DNA of 64,000 nt from Eudorina sp. 2006-703-Eu-15 (GCA_003117195.1 BDSI01000058.1:685675-749674), one strand, 5' to 3'. Counted from the first letter of the stretch, positions 12,764 to 31,200 are shown. The notes: generated by a model from the letters alone, not told the origin. Made by a program: numbers and translations.

Positions 12764-13249
12764 ATGGCCGCTGTGTGCGTCTCCCAGAAGGCTGTGGCTG
12801 TCCGCCCGGCGGCCACTCGCCGCGTGGGTAAGCATGGACTGGTCTTCTTGTTCACCTTCATCCGCTAGCCCAGCACCAATGTGATTTACTTTTGTTTCTT
12901 CTTCCACAGCGGTTGCTCGCCCGGCCGCTCGCCTGGTCGTCCGCGCCAGGTAAGAAGAATGCCTGACTTGGTGCAGATTTCGAAATCTGCCAGATCACAA
13001 CTCTTAATGAATCAATTTCCACCCTATGATTGCAGCGCTGAGCCTGCTCAGATCAGCAAGAAGGCTCTGGTCGCGGGCCTGTCTGCTGCCTCGGCCGCTA
13101 CCCTGGCTGTGGCCCCGATTGCGGAGGCCGCCGTGACCCCGTCGCTGCGCAACTTCCTCTACTCGCTGGTTGCTGGCGGTGTCGTCCTCGGCGCCATTGC
13201 TGTGGCTGTGACTGCCGTGTCCCGCTTCGACTCCGTCAACCGCGATTAA
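12764..13249 (+). CDS. PSBX: Photosystem II subunit PsbX precursor
   Basis: Small one-helix subunit of the photosystem II core in the thylakoid membrane. Three exons, 12764-12827, 12910-12949 and 13036-13249, join at phases 1 and 2 to give 105 residues. Residues 1 to about 38 are basic and hydroxylated, as expected for a stroma-targeting transit peptide. A hydrophobic segment then ends in VAPIAEA, a lumen-type cleavage site near residue 66. The predicted mature protein has 39 residues, starts [20 protein letters not shown] and ends RFDSVNRD. The TPSL.NFL.SLVAG core is the PsbX signature. The start codon sits in an ACAATGGCC context. A TGTAA signal lies at 13597-13601. This exon-intron pattern, with very short first exons, is all visible in sequence. 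Confidence 0.93.
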
Positions 13250-14317
13250 GCGTCTCCCCTGCAAGGGCGCTGGCTCGTGAGCTGGAACTGAGCGCTGCGG
13301 ACTGAATGTTTTTTATAGCGGAGTGGCGGAGCGTCTGACTGGACGTGTGTGGCGAGAGCATGCTGGCGAGTATGCTGTTCGTGGGGTCGGGCTTGCCCTT
13401 TTTGGGGTGCAAGGCTCACGCATGTCTCTGGCATAGTGTGCCTGAGAATGATTTGCTTAGCATTGGTGAGCTTTTTTAGCGATTCCATGCTTTGCTGGAG
13501 TGTACAGTGCTGTTGAGGCCGACTGCTCAAGAGTGCAAAATGGGCGTTTTTGAGAAGACTAAGCGTGTCGCCCCAAGCACGATTGGAGGTCCAAAATGTA
13601 AAGTTATCTGTTTGATCAATGTATTCTTCATGATCTCATAAGCAATCGCTGCGATGCTAGATCAGAGCATCTGGTTCGTAGTCCGCAAATGCTGGATTTC
13701 AAAATCGACCGACAGAGTGCAAGGAAATGCAAGAATTAGATATGGATGGTATGCCTGCATGCAAGATAACTTCGAAGTCTGGCTGGACGTTTACAATGCA
13801 AACCGTCATAACACATGACAGGAGAACTGCTTCCCCTTCCACAGTAGGACGGAGATTTCCAGATCTGCAATCACGGGCTTTCGGATACGGCGATACGGCA
13901 TTTCGGACGCGGCGATACGGCATTTCGATGAACATAACATACACCAGACTGACAGCGACGCCCCTCATCGTCGGCAACCATTACCCCACCACCGTACGCC
14001 GTCCTCAAGTAGCAATCCGTCACGCGCCGCCGCAGCATCACATGAACATAGGCCACTCATCTGAAACGGCCTAAGAAATACGGCAACCATTGACACCTTC
14101 CGCCCGCGGGCTCGCGGGTCCACCCCAGCCCCATCACATCCTGCGCGCGCCATTCACCAGCACCCTTCCGTCTTTCCATGCTGCCGGCACCCCCCGTCCG
14201 GCCACAATTTCGGGGCCCTTCATGCTGACCCATTACCCCGTCTTCGCTCTTTCTGCTCTACGCACAGCTCTCGGTCTGCTTAAATGCCAATGCTGCTGTA
14301 AGATCCATCCCCGCCAG
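13250..14317. other. Convergent 3' UTRs of PSBX (+) and SerRS (-)
   Basis: No coding sequence is seen. On the + strand TGTAA at 13597-13601 would end PSBX. On the - strand the complement TTACA at 13791-13795 would end the seryl-tRNA synthetase transcript, so the two mRNAs would stop about 190 bases apart without overlap. A short tandem duplication with the core gatacggcatttcg lies at about 13888-13928. Confidence 0.6.
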
Positions 14318-19522
<5,205 letters not shown>

Positions 19523-21515
19523 CCACAGGTGCCGATGTGACCTAATCTACTGCGACCAACGGTTCACACGGTTGAATGTGCGAAATTGCCTAAAGAGTGC
19601 GTTGTTACCGTGAACGTCCAACTTGTACGGCACCACACGGTTGGCCGAGATTACCGTCATGCCTGCAAGACGTGCAAGTTACTGCACGCAGCACCGCACG
19701 ACGGCGCACGAGAACACAAGCTTCATCGCGCGGATCGACATTTAGCTAGAAGTGAAGTCATCACTATGGAAGCGCAGTCGGTGTTGGCCTGGATTCGACA
19801 GTCCTGCGTGGATTCGACAATCCTGCGCAATCCCATCCCAATCCCATCGGGTCCGAACCCTCAGGCCGTAGCACCCCAATGCCTCAGCTTCCGCCCTCTG
19901 GAGACCGCAACCGCAGGACAGCCTGACCTGATCCCCGGACCGTCAGCCCACGCCCGCGGCCAGCGCCCCTGCCGGCGATCCAACGTGAGCGCGACCCCAG
20001 CCATGCGAGCCCGCGCCGGGGCCTTTCGAGCCGCGTCGCACAAGGCGTTCTGCACCAGGGAGGTGTCAGCGGCTCCAACCCTAAAGCCCACAGCCCGCCT
20101 CGTAACCCTCGTTCAGTCATGATCGCATTTTCCTAGGTGTTCACCGTCCCGGCCATTCCCTCATCGAGGGTTCGAGGACAAGGGCTGCTCTCGTGTGCCA
20201 GCCCCCTTTGAGGTTACTATAGTGGAGGGCCCCGTGAGGCCAGGACCCGCAGGTCTTGGCATCACCCATTTGGGTGTTGTGACAGGTGTCTCTACGCGAG
20301 CAAGCGTCGGCGGGTGGACGCCTCGTCAGCAAGGTACAGCTTGGGGGCCGGGGTGCTCAGGTGCAGCAGGACCTAGCAAGACGAACGGCAGCAGCGAGCT
20401 CCGTCCAGCCCTTTGATTACCGGAAGATACCTCACAAGTCGGGGTCCGCTGTAACGTTCAATCATTCATTCAAGTCGGAAGATGACTGAAATCCCCATCC
20501 GTGGCATGCACCTTTGCAGCATAGAATGATCCCATCACCGTCGAGCCACAGGGTATGTGCCGTGCCGGCCGTGCCTTCAGCGGGGCGCTGTTACTGCGCC
20601 TAAGCGTTCTGCTGTCGGCAGACTCAAGAAGGCCTGAACTGGTACCGTGCGTCGCGCCTTACTCTAACACTGCGGGCTGGTGGTCGTAAGCGAGGGTGAG
20701 CGTCTGGTGTGGGTTTGCTTCTGCCTGGTGTGGTGGCTTGCGAGATGCAGTTTGACGTTCGCGGCTGTCGTTGGCTGGCACAACAGCGCGATCACCCATC
20801 TGGGGGGAGGTTGCGGATCGCTGATTCTTAGGGTAATAGGTGCGTGATTCTTGGCCCGTGCTGTTCATACGAGGCCCCCACAACCTTTGATGCGCCCAAG
20901 AACTCGATACCTAGTCTGCATGATTGTTACAAAAGGTGACCCTTGGGGCCGTCCCGCTTACCGTAATCGCAACGCATGAAATGGATCGTAACGCGTGCCG
21001 GTAAGAATAATTACAAAGTAACATGAAGCATCGTTCACTGGGACGCATTGTGAGTCCTTCCGCCACGCACATGCCTGCACGCACAGCACCCGAAAAAATG
21101 ACCACCGGTCCGCACCGGTAAGTCCACAACCACGGAAATAACAAAAAATATGAAATTATCAATACGATCAATACGCTGCAGGCTATTATATATCCGTATC
21201 CTTGTTTCACTCATGGCTTTCACAGATATCATGACAGTAAATATTTTTATAATTACGCCCATCCTGACTGTTTGATTATTACTATAGCATATTAATATAA
21301 CACTAGATAAAATTTCCCCATCTCATGCAATACTTGGACTGAGTACAGAACCTTTCTCCGGTCGCTGCTGGACAGTAATTACAGTCTTAGTGCGCCCTTG
21401 ATTTGCTCGCATGGCCAAATCCTGCTGGTCCAGTGCAAAACTGATGTCATCGCTGCCTGGACTGTTCCTGGCCTGGCTGCCGGTTTGACGCACCGATGTT
21501 GCCAGGCGGGCCTCA
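19523..21515. other. Divergent spacer between SerRS and the GT77-like gene
   Basis: Two kilobases between divergent starts, so both promoters should be here. No gene is supported: the + frame at 19586-20122 has no recognisable content. One copy of a motif shared with three other places in the window (ggggtccgctgtaacgt) is at 20441-20457. From 21120 to 21330 the sequence is strikingly AT-rich for this genome. Confidence 0.55.
20441..20457 (+). repeat. Dispersed motif ggggtccgctgtaacgt
   Basis: Identical copies at 10089-10105 (+, COX15 intron), 20441-20457 (+, spacer) and 44359-44375 (- strand, spacer), and a copy with one change at 23681-23697 (+, GT77 intron). Two of the copies are followed by cattcattcattc-type sequence and two are preceded by ttt. 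Confidence 0.75.
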
Positions 21516-24500
21516 ATGGACACGTCGCCTTTTCGGACTACAAAATATGCATGCATAAACGCGCTGGTGTTCTACATTGCGATAATCGCCCTTTCGTTCG
21601 GTCCGGGGCCAGCGACGGGAAGGCCGGTCGTCAAGCACCTTTGCCACCAGGACAATGCAACCATCCATCCCGGCACAATTTACACGCGGGCTGCGGCGCG
21701 CACTCACACCGACATATTGGGCGTCACCCTGCCCGGCTCCTGGTACCGTGGTACGCTGGCGAGGGTCGCGTTGACGGTTCAGATCAACGGCGAGCAGCGC
21801 AAATGGGTCATGGTCACAATGGCAGACAAAAAGTAAGTTGACGGCGGGTTGCCGCAAGCAGTGCGTGCCGTCATGGGTTGGGCGGGAGTAGGCTGTGAGG
21901 GCCTGAGTGGCCTGAGCAGGCTCGTGTTGTGCTCTGCGCGCGTGAATGCTGCGGCGCAACCGCTGTCCGCGTTATTAAACCACGTTGCTGTGCCACCATG
22001 CACACACCCCGTGGGTCCACAAGCGCTTGCCGTCACAATGCTGGTGGGCTGCTGCGAGCCTTCCCTGCGGTCGGGCACAAGCCCACGTGCGTGCCAGGAG
22101 AGTCCCCTCGCTCGGTGCGCCCCTCACCACCTCGGCGCTCCCCTCACCACCTCGGCGCTCCCCTCACCACCTCGGCGCTCCCGCCGGGGCCGCACCCCGC
22201 CCGCTTCCATACCTTGCCCAGCCCTTCAACGCACCCTCGCACCTTGATTGCCGTACTGCACTGCGTGTGCCTCCCTTTCCGTCTCTGCCTGCATCGCTGT
22301 CGCCCCTTCTCTTCCTGCCATCTGGGTTCGGACTCTGCTTGTTCCGCCGCCTGTAATGTAAATCTCCACGATCGATCACCTCCACGTTGCCCCACGACCC
22401 TCCCTCAGAGTGGCCCAGAAGGTGCTTCCGCTCACCCTGCGCGCCATGTCCCGCGTCACGCTGGGCGAGGGGCTGGAGGACATCGGCGCAGTGCTGCTGC
22501 AGCAGGGGAGCGACGGGAACGCCACGGACACCGCCGCCGCGGCCACCACTGACGCGCTCGCCCGCCGCAACCTGACCAGCCTGCTGGTGGTCATGACGTG
22601 GGACTACGACGCGCAGACCGCCTGCCTGGATCTGCAGGAGGAGGGGTACGGCCACCAGTGCGTGCAGGTGGGGGCGGACGGCTGAGGGAGGGAGGGAGGG
22701 GGTCAGGGGAAGGGCGGAACGGATGGGCCAAGCGGAGCGCTGGAAGGGTACGGAAGATGAGGGCTGTGGGAGGGATGGTGATGGGGGAGGTATGCGAAGG
22801 GCGGAGGAGTGGCGGAAGAGAGGGGCCTGGCCTTCGCGGAGGGGCGTGTGGCCCGGAAGCGGCCATCTCCCGTGACGCGGGGAGTAGGGGTTGGTGGCAC
22901 GGAGGTACTGTGGGCGGCCGAGTGACCGCCGGGGAGCAGAGGGCGGAGGGCGGGCATCCACGGGGGAGCGCCAGCCCCGCCGTGAACCAGGTGACGGATC
23001 TCACGGGGGATCAGCCAAACTGGCGGCGGATCTGGATCAGGGCCCTTCTGACAAGCGGGCCGAAGCGGACGACGGAGCAGGGCTGGGGAGTACCCCACGG
23101 TGCGACGGGGCGACTGGGCGGCCGGGATCTGGCGATGAGCTCGGTGCCGCGGAGACAGACGAGGGCGTGGGGGGGAGCTCCCGCGCCTCCCTGGGCCATC
23201 ACGGAGAAGCCGGCTCCGGCGGGTGGGACCCTTCTTGTCCAGGATTTAGGGTAGGAACCTAAATCCGATGTACGATTGCGGTCACGTCACTGCAGCACTC
23301 CCTTCGTCCCTGGCCGCATCCCCGGGGCAAGCAGAATGCAGGGTCGGGGGACGGGAGACTGCGCGGCGGGAGGTGGTCTGACACGCGTGTGCCGTGCCGT
23401 GCCGTGCCGTACATACACACGCCCTCAGGACCAGCTCCACGAGCTCCACAAGGTGCAGACCACCAACATGTCAGCCTTCCATTCGCCCGAGTTCAACGCT
23501 CTGGGCTTCGCGAAGATCAAGTACCTGTACGACGCGCTGACGCTGGGGTACGACGTGATGGCGATGGTGGGTGGGGATTGCGGGGCTGGTCAGGGGCCGG
23601 AGCGCCGCGGCTGGGCTGTGGGCAGCTCATATGCTGCTTCACAGCGTGGTGGCTTTGTGGAGAGCAAACTGATACATGATGGGGTCCGCTGTAACATTAA
23701 AATCCATTTCTTTCCTGTGCATGGGCCTGGCGCGGTGCGCACGTGCATGGAACCCCTACCGCACGATCACGGACCCCCCCTACACAGCACTCCGATGCAC
23801 TCTATGCCCCACTGCCCTCCGCCCGCTGCCCCCGGCCCCCCGCTCTCCCGCCTGCCGTCAAACCACAGGACGCGGACGTGGTGATCCTGAAGTCGCCCCT
23901 GCCCGCCATCCTGCAGCAGCGGGCGCAGATAGCCGCACTGACGGAGCGCTGCGAGGTGCGACCGCCCCTCCTCCCCCCCCACACAAACGGTGTCCCCGCC
24001 TGGGCCCGTGCCTGGCCAGTGCTGGGGCCTGTGCCTGGCCAGTGCTGGGGCCCGTGCCTGGCCAGTGCTGGGGCCCGTGCCTGGCCAGTGCTGGGGCCCT
24101 TGCCTGGCCAGTGCTGGGGCCCTTGCCTGCAGAGGTAGCAGCCCCACTGGATGAGCGGCGGAAGCGTTGGACCGCCCTATCCCGGATGAACACGCACCCG
24201 GAGGATCTTTGACCTCCCCTCCTTGGCTGATCGACAACACCAGCTCACACAGGTGGCCTGCGCTTTCCCTCTGACCCTCGCCCCCTGCTCTGTATCCGTG
24301 CCGCCCTGCCTCGCTGCCCGCTTTCCCCATCTCCTATCCCTCCTCCCTTCTCCGCCACTTCGTCCCTATCCGCCTTCCGTAGATCGTGGACCCCGCCATG
24401 CAGCTGCAGCTGGGAACGGCTCGCCACCCCAACCAGAACATCGGCTTCATGGTGGCCCGCTCCGAGGGGCCGGTGATGCGCTGCGTGGAGAGGTGGTTTG

Positions 24501-26272
24501 GATCCATGGTGGCGCACCTGGACTTCACGGCGTTGTGGGACCAGGAGGTGCGCCGGGCCGGGATGGGATGGGATGGGATGGGATGGGATGGGATGGGATG
24601 GGATGGGATGGGATGGGATGGGATGGGATGGGATGGGATGGGATGGGATGGGATGGGATGGGATGGGATGGGATGGGATGGGATGGGATGGATGGGATGG
24701 GATGGGATGGGATGGGATGGGATGGGATGGGATGGGATGGGATGGGATGGGATGGGATGGGATGGGATGGGATGGGATGGGATGGGATGGGATGGGATGG
24801 GATGGGATGGGATGGGATGGGATGGGAAGCTACCGTAGTTCAACATGTCCTTAGCATACAAGCGCTCAAACAGGAGAAACGTTTCGGGCACCAGATGCTG
24901 GCGATGCAGGGACAGGGACGACGTCTTGTCCCTGAAAGGCAACCACCCTTTCACCTACGGGGACAACAGAGTTCGGTCAATAGCTGCTTCCCCTACGGAG
25001 AAGTATTTAGTACGTAGGCTATTTGGATGGGGTGGGTGCAAGCTGCGGCATGCCAGGGGGCGGTGTGATTGGGAGAGGGGTATTCGGCCCTGTGACCATC
25101 GCGGTTGCGGGCCCTCAGGCCCGTGGGCCGGGCGGACCGGGCAGGTGCTTTGGGCCCCGGGCAGGCAACCGTTCGAGAGGTGGGGTTGGGTTTGGCGCAC
25201 CTCGTAACCTGTAGAACCGGACTGCGGGATGCTGGCGAGCCCTGTCCAGTCTGATGCGGCGTTTCGCTGGCAGCCCCCCCGGTGGCGCCATGCGAGGGGT
25301 GCCTCGCGGTGCCTAGAGCGAGGTTCGGCACCACCCCCTTATGTCAATAAAGACAGCGAAATCGGCACCACCCCCACCCCGCTGCCCTCACTTCCTGGCC
25401 CCTGCCCCCGGGCACCTCCTTGAGCCGGGTCTGGGCGTCTCCTAGCTCCTGCCCTGGCCCCAGCTCCACCCCAGCCTCCTTTCCACCGCACCGTGCTCCA
25501 ACGTTTTCGTCTGGGTCCATCTCGGCCCATCGAGGTTCATCTGGGTCTACTGAGTTCATCTGTGGTCATCTGCGCTGATCTGTGTTCATCTAGGTTCATC
25601 TTTTAGCTGGGTTCAGCTGGGTTCGTCTCGACCTTCCCTTCCTTGAACCCGGGTCCCCCTGGCCGCCGTGGGCCCCTCGCCCCGCAGGAGTACAACAAGG
25701 TCATCGCGCACTGCGCCCCCCACGTGGGCCTGCGGTGGCACTCCCTGGACAACCGCCGCTTCGTGTCCATGTGCTACCCCCGGTGCGGCTGCACCTACCC
25801 GGACGAGGAGCGCCTGCTGCTGACTGACCCCGCCATGCGCCGCAAGCACTTCGAGTGGTCCTTCCGGCAGGGGCGCCCGTACGAAGACCCCCAGGACAAG
25901 ACCTGCGGCCCCAGCGCCTGGCACGACTGGATCCTGGTGCACTTCCCCTGCCAGGTGAGGGGCCGGGATCTGTCTGCAGGGGTCGTGCACTGAGGGGTGC
26001 GTGCCCCGTGAGGGTTTGAAGGCCAACCCAGGCGAAACCTGATCGACCAGATGAGGAGCCCAGGCGAAGCCTGACGACCGGGTCACTCGGGGAAAGGGGC
26101 ATGGGGCCGCGGCCAGGTTGCCCGCCGGTTGATTCATACGGTGTGGCCCGCACATCCGTACTCCCGTTTGCAGGGCTCCATGCCGGACAAGGTGGCCAAC
26201 ATGGGCCGCCTGATGGACGGCTACCTCAAGGGTGAACCACGGGTCATCAAGAACCTGGACAAGGTTCCCTGA
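21516..26272 (+). CDS. Nucleotide-diphospho-sugar transferase, GT77-like
   Basis: Predicted Golgi type II glycosyltransferase of the family that includes the plant arabinosyl- and xylosyltransferases of cell walls. Seven exons, 21516-21832, 22409-22667, 23429-23566, 23869-23955, 24383-24547, 25688-25954 and 26174-26272, join in phase to 443 residues. A short N-terminus is followed by one hydrophobic anchor (ALVFYIAIIALSF, about residues 16-28). Later come LTSLLVVMTWDYDAQTACLD, then FAKIKYLYDALTLGYDVMAM joined across an intron to DADVVILKSPL. DADVVIL is the expected metal-binding DxD. HPNQNIGFMVARSEGPVMRC is the conserved acceptor-side segment. Cys-rich CYPRCGC and a C-terminal 'WILVHFPC' follow. 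TGTAA is at 26504-26508. The family assignment rests on these motifs; acceptor and donor sugar cannot be read from sequence. The start is the first in-frame Met before the anchor. Confidence 0.8.
22121..22180. repeat. Three perfect 20-base repeats in GT77 intron 1
   Basis: Three identical adjacent copies of ccctcaccacctcggcgctc in the intron between 21832 and 22409. Confidence 0.95.
24007..24128. repeat. 23-base minisatellite in GT77 intron 4
   Basis: Five copies of a 23-base unit built on gcctggccagtgctggggcc, differing only at one or two bases, in the intron between 23955 and 24383. Confidence 0.93.
24560..24827. repeat. GGGAT pentanucleotide array in GT77 intron 5
   Basis: About 53 perfect copies of a 5-base unit (gggat), broken once by a 1-base phase slip near 24690. 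It begins 12 bases after the donor GT at 24548. The long Trp-Asp-Gly-Met frames here are artefacts. Confidence 0.98.
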
Positions 26273-28269
26273 GGGGCGGCGGGTGATCCCCCGGGCTCGC
26301 GGCGGGCTGGTGAGGAAGATTGAGCGAAGGGCGGGGGAAACGCGGGCTGCGAGGCCGGCGGGAGGAAGGGTATTGAGGGATGCGTGTGGCGCAGTGAGAG
26401 GCGGAGTGAGGAGGGCGGCTGCTTGCTCAGATGGGTGTCAGGAGGTACGGGGGGTGCGTGATGGGCGAGGTCAGGGATGGAGGGGTAATGCAGGGAGTGC
26501 AGTTGTAAATAAGTTACAGATGTGGATAGGTTCGTGTGCTTACAGAGGTGGCTGTATGTTCGTGTTGTCTGTCTGTGTGTTTAGAATTGCAATTGTCTGT
26601 CTGTGTGTCTGTGTGTCTGTCACGTGTGTGGAAGCAAGGGAGCCCGCCCGACCCAAACCAGTCGATGTGTTTCGTCGGTGTGACGGCATATGGCGGGGCA
26701 GCCGGGGCGGAATACCCAGCAGTGACATGCACACGAAGAGGCTGAGGGATAGTGGATGGGAGGGTAAAATGGAGCGGATGAATGCCAAGCCGCCGCTGGG
26801 TTGCTACACGGGCGCCGACTAGGCATCTGCTGTGCAGTCTGCTGCGTATCCCGGTCTGCGATTTGGTGGGTTATACCGTATGCGATCAGAGGATCGGCAG
26901 CTTCTCTTCCAACATTTTGGTTGTCATTTACTAGTGTATACCGGAAACTCTTTTGTATACGTTTGCGTGCGAGCGTTGGTTGTGAAGGCGGTGAAGTGCC
27001 ATACCGAGAGCTCTGGATCGGAGCGGCTGGTCCGGTTTCAGCCGAGGCCACCGGCCGCACCAGCCAGCCGCCCACTGGGGGTGGGGACGTTGCTGCCGTA
27101 CATTGGCATGAGCACCATATCCCCATATGCAACTTGTGGTCCGCCGATCGCTTGGGTGATGTACGGTATGTTCATATCCATGCCTGCAATAGTGTGGAGG
27201 TGTGTGCATGGGTAATTCGTTGTTGGCATTCTTGACCGCCATGAGGGCTTCAGCGCAGTTGCGGTACATTTCTCTCACCATTGACATTCTTCTGTTAACT
27301 TATATAGATCTGGTTTTGGGTACCGTGTGGACGAAGGTCGCGATTTGTGGTGTCGGAGTTGGTCACACGAGTTAGGGCGCGGCCACGCGACAGTTAGCAG
27401 TCGTTTTGCAAAATCGTACTTTCGTTTTTCCCCTGCGAACTGCATCTGCTAGGCCGTTCCAAAAGCAGATCTTAACATGATGCGTCGTCAATTTACTTAT
27501 AATGGAAGCTTGCAGACAACCAGTCCACTCCAGACCGCAATGATCGATTCACAACAATACCGATTCTACCGTTGCAATAATACCGCGTCAGATGCTTGAA
27601 TTGTCGTGGGCTGAATGTTAGGGTTTGAAAGTGACTGTTTACAGCATTCAATCGGTCGTCGATATTTGTTGTACATTACATTCATACCAAATCCAGATTG
27701 CTTAGATCATTATATGGTGGCTTTGAGTATGCATGAAAACGCCGAAGGGGCCACAATGTGGAGACCATCACGGGCTGCTCGCACACCTCAAGCACAAATG
27801 ATGTGGGTTTGGGGCTTGCGTGCTTGACCAAGTGCCTCGAATTTGGTGATATAATCCGAAGTGCAACTGCCGACCTGTTGCTGCATTCGGTACCCGGTCT
27901 TCCTGCCCGGCGTGTTTTCCCCTTCCACCCCGTCGTTTCCTCCTTTTGTACGCACGCTGCAGATCTGGTATCGCGCCCTCCATAGTCCCCATTTCATCTC
28001 TCCCTTACCACTCCCGCCATCATGCCCATCGAGTCGTGGCGCCCTTGATAACCCCCAACTTGTGTTACCGCACAACTCCTCGCCTCCGAAGCGCAGCCCG
28101 GGGAGGAGCTCCCGCTGTCATACCCGCGAGGCCCGGCGGCTGTCCTAGGGCGTCCAGGGTGGAAGCCACAGCCGCAGCTGCAGCCTCCGCTGGATCTCCA
28201 GTCGGACCCTTGGCTAGCCCCAGCACATCGCCCCACAGTGCCGCGAGCCCCACGGGCGGAACTCTCATC
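26273..28269. other. GT77 3' UTR and spacer before the nucleoside transporter
   Basis: No supported gene in 2 kb. TGTAA at 26504-26508 should end the GT77-like transcript. A short gtctgt/gtgtct-rich stretch lies at 26565-26620. If the nucleoside transporter starts at the earlier in-frame Met at 27946, the last 324 bases are coding. Confidence 0.5.
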
Positions 28270-31200
28270 ATGCACCAACACAGCAGCGCCGGCCTTGCCA
28301 CCTCCTTCCCCTCCGTCGATCCACCCGCTGTCCGCTCACCGGCCGCACCCACCGCCGTGGAGCCGCCCGACCGCACAGGGCGTCAGGCGCCCCTGCCAGG
28401 ATACCGGGTCCTGGCGCAGGACGGCTACCAGCCCCTGTCGCCGCCACCACCATCCGCAGACTTTGAAGCGGCGTCCGCCTGTGCTGCTGCTGCTGCTGCG
28501 GCGGCGGCGGCGGCGGCGGCGCCGGTCAGCCCGGCCGCGCCGTCACCGTCGCGGGCCGTCCTCGGCTGCTATTTCCTGCTCGGGGCGGGGCTGCTTGCGG
28601 CCTGGAACGCGCTCATCACCGCCACCGACTACTTCGGGGCCGTGTACCCGGTGCGTGCGTTGGGTCTTGCTCGAGTTACCGTAATCGGCTTTATCCCAAC
28701 CCGTTCCCTCCCGCATTCGCCGCCCTGGCGGCATCCCCACACGCGCCATACCGGTTCGTTTCCGGGTTTGGGTGTTGGGTTTTCCTTTTTAATCCCCACG
28801 CTCGCGCCTGCCTGTCGGCCCGGCCCTCGCCTCACCCACAGGGCTATCACGCTGACCGGCTCTTCACTGTGGCCTACCTGCCGCTGTGTGCGATCGCGAT
28901 GGCGTTGGGGCTGCGGTGAGGAGTTGGGAGTGGCGCGAGGAAGGATTTCGCAGTCACATGGTGCACAGAAGGATGGGCAGTAACATGGTGCACAGAAGGA
29001 TGGGCAGTAACATGGTGCACAGAAGGATGGGCAGTAACATGGTGCACAGAAGGATGGGCAATAACATGGTGCACAGAAGGATGGGCAGTAACATGGTGCA
29101 CAGACGGGTGGGCAGTAACATGGTGCACAGACGGGTGGGCAGTAACATGGTGCACAGAAGGATGGGCAGTAACATGGTGCACAGACGGGTGGGCAGCAGC
29201 GAGGGCAGCTCAGCTGTCCTGTGGGTAGGCAGCAGCCCGCTGTCACTGCCTTGCCGCTGCATTGAAGGATCTGGGGGTTGAAGGGAAAGAGGTGCACGGC
29301 TGGGGACCGGGCCACCGGGACGGACCCACGGTTCGGGACCTTGGAGGTGTTGCTCCTGCAGAGCTGTGCACTGCTTCCTGTCCTGTCCTTGCCTGCCTGC
29401 CTGCCTGCGGCGTCGCTCCTCCCTCCGCTTGCGGCGATGCGCGGTGTGCTGTGCTGTGCTGTGCTGTGCTGTGCTGAGCTGAGCACTGGGAATGGTATCA
29501 CACGAGGCTCCCGTCATCGATTCCACCGCACACGTCATCATGGACACCGTAACTTGAGTGACGAAGTCGATCGACTCGGTGCCTCGTGTCCTATGCCCTC
29601 CTATGCCCTCCGTGCTGCCGGCCCTCAGCTTCCCGGAGCAGCCGCCTCCCTCCGTCCGCATCCGACTGGGGTTCGTCGGATTCACCATCGCCATGGCCGC
29701 TGTGCCGCTGGTGGGTCAGGGCTCACGGAGCTCCTCCCCTGGGTTCCTGAGATACGGTAGATACCTGGACATCCGTGAGACCAGGGACAGTGGGGCACCA
29801 CTTCCTGGTTTGTGTCATTTGGTACCCCTCGTGCACATCTGCACATCTGTTACCTCCCGTTGCCCCCCTGGCCATGTGTTGTCATCCCACCTGGTCTACA
29901 TGTCCCGTACATGTGATGTATTATGTTTTATATATGATTGCCATGTAATGTGTGTACGTTTGCTCCACCCGCTGTACAAATGTCGTATGGAATGGCGCAC
30001 AGGTGGACGCGTTAGCGGTGCAGCCGTCGGATCCGGGCGCCGGGGTGGCGCCCGCGCCGGTGGCGGGGCTGGTGGCGGCGGTGGCGTGCGTGGCGCTGGT
30101 GGGGGCGTGTGATGGCTTCTGCCAGGGCGCCCTGTTCGGGGAGGTGGCGCAGCTGCCGCCGCCGTGTACGCATGTAGGTACGGCGTCTCCAGGGAGGCTG
30201 GGGGGAGGCCGGATGGGGGGAGAGGCTGGGGGGAGGCCGGATGAGGGGAATGGCTGGGGCGAGGCCGGATGAGGGTTAGGGTTCGACCGTGTATAAAAAA
30301 CCTGAGCCACAAGAAACAAACCAGACCGTGTGTGTGCTCATGCCCTGGTCGCCGACGTGTCCCCTTCACCCCACGCGGGGCGGGCCTCACGGGCGGGTTT
30401 CGCCAATCACCCGCCCATCCATCCGCCCATCCGCCCATCCATCCGCCCATCCGCCCATCCGCCCATCCGCCCATCCGCCCATTCGCCCATTCGCCCATCA
30501 CCCGCCCACCCGCCCATCCGCCCATCCACCCATCCATCCGCCCATCCGCCCATCCGCCCATCCGCCCATCCATCCGCCCATCCGCCCATCCGCCCATTCG
30601 CCCATTCGCCCATCACCCGCCCACCCGCCGTCGCCCTGGCCCCCCCTCCTCCCCTGGCTCGTTTCTCCCACATCTCCCCCCCACCAGGCGGTGGTGATGG
30701 GCACCGCCAGCTCGGGCTTCCTGATCTGCCTGCTGCGGCTGCTGTCCAAGGCCTCCTTCGAGGCCTACTCCGCGGACCGGGCGCAGGGGCTCAGGGACGG
30801 CACCCGCCTCTACTTCGCGCTGGCGGGTGGGTGCTATACACTTATAATCCAATCAAGGGAGTGATCCAAACAAGCGCAGGGGGTTGTACCGGGAAGATGC
30901 AGGGATGGCAGAGGTCGAGGCTCGAGGGTTGCATTGGGGCCCTGGAGGGGCAAGAGGCCGATCAGCACAGCTCCTCGGGAATGTGCGGGTGCCTTTATCC
31001 TCCCTCCTGTGGTCGTTGGGTGGATAGGGTGCGCGGTGTTGCGTTGGCGGGTGGATCTCGGCGTGGGATCACGGCGTTTCGCCCTTGCCAGTTGCCATGG
31101 CCGCGGCGCTGGGCCGGGCTCCCTTATGGTGGGCGTCTTCCCACCGTCGTGGACGTTCGGCCATGTCGTGACCGGGAATCTCTGAGATCTTCTTGCCAAC

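Noticed and set aside
19586..20122. Possible 178-residue gene on the + strand
   Set aside because: It has no recognisable motif, no splice or codon support, and it lies in the divergent promoter region of SerRS and the GT77-like gene.
24498..24854. Frames coding for Gly-Met-Gly-Trp-Asp repeats
   Set aside because: They are translations of the GGGAT microsatellite, in all frames, inside an intron of the GT77-like gene.
28874..29182. Reverse-strand frame of repeated His-His-Val-Thr-Ala-His-Pro-Ser
   Set aside because: It is the 27-base (nine-codon) intron repeat, which is open in several frames because the unit length is a multiple of three.
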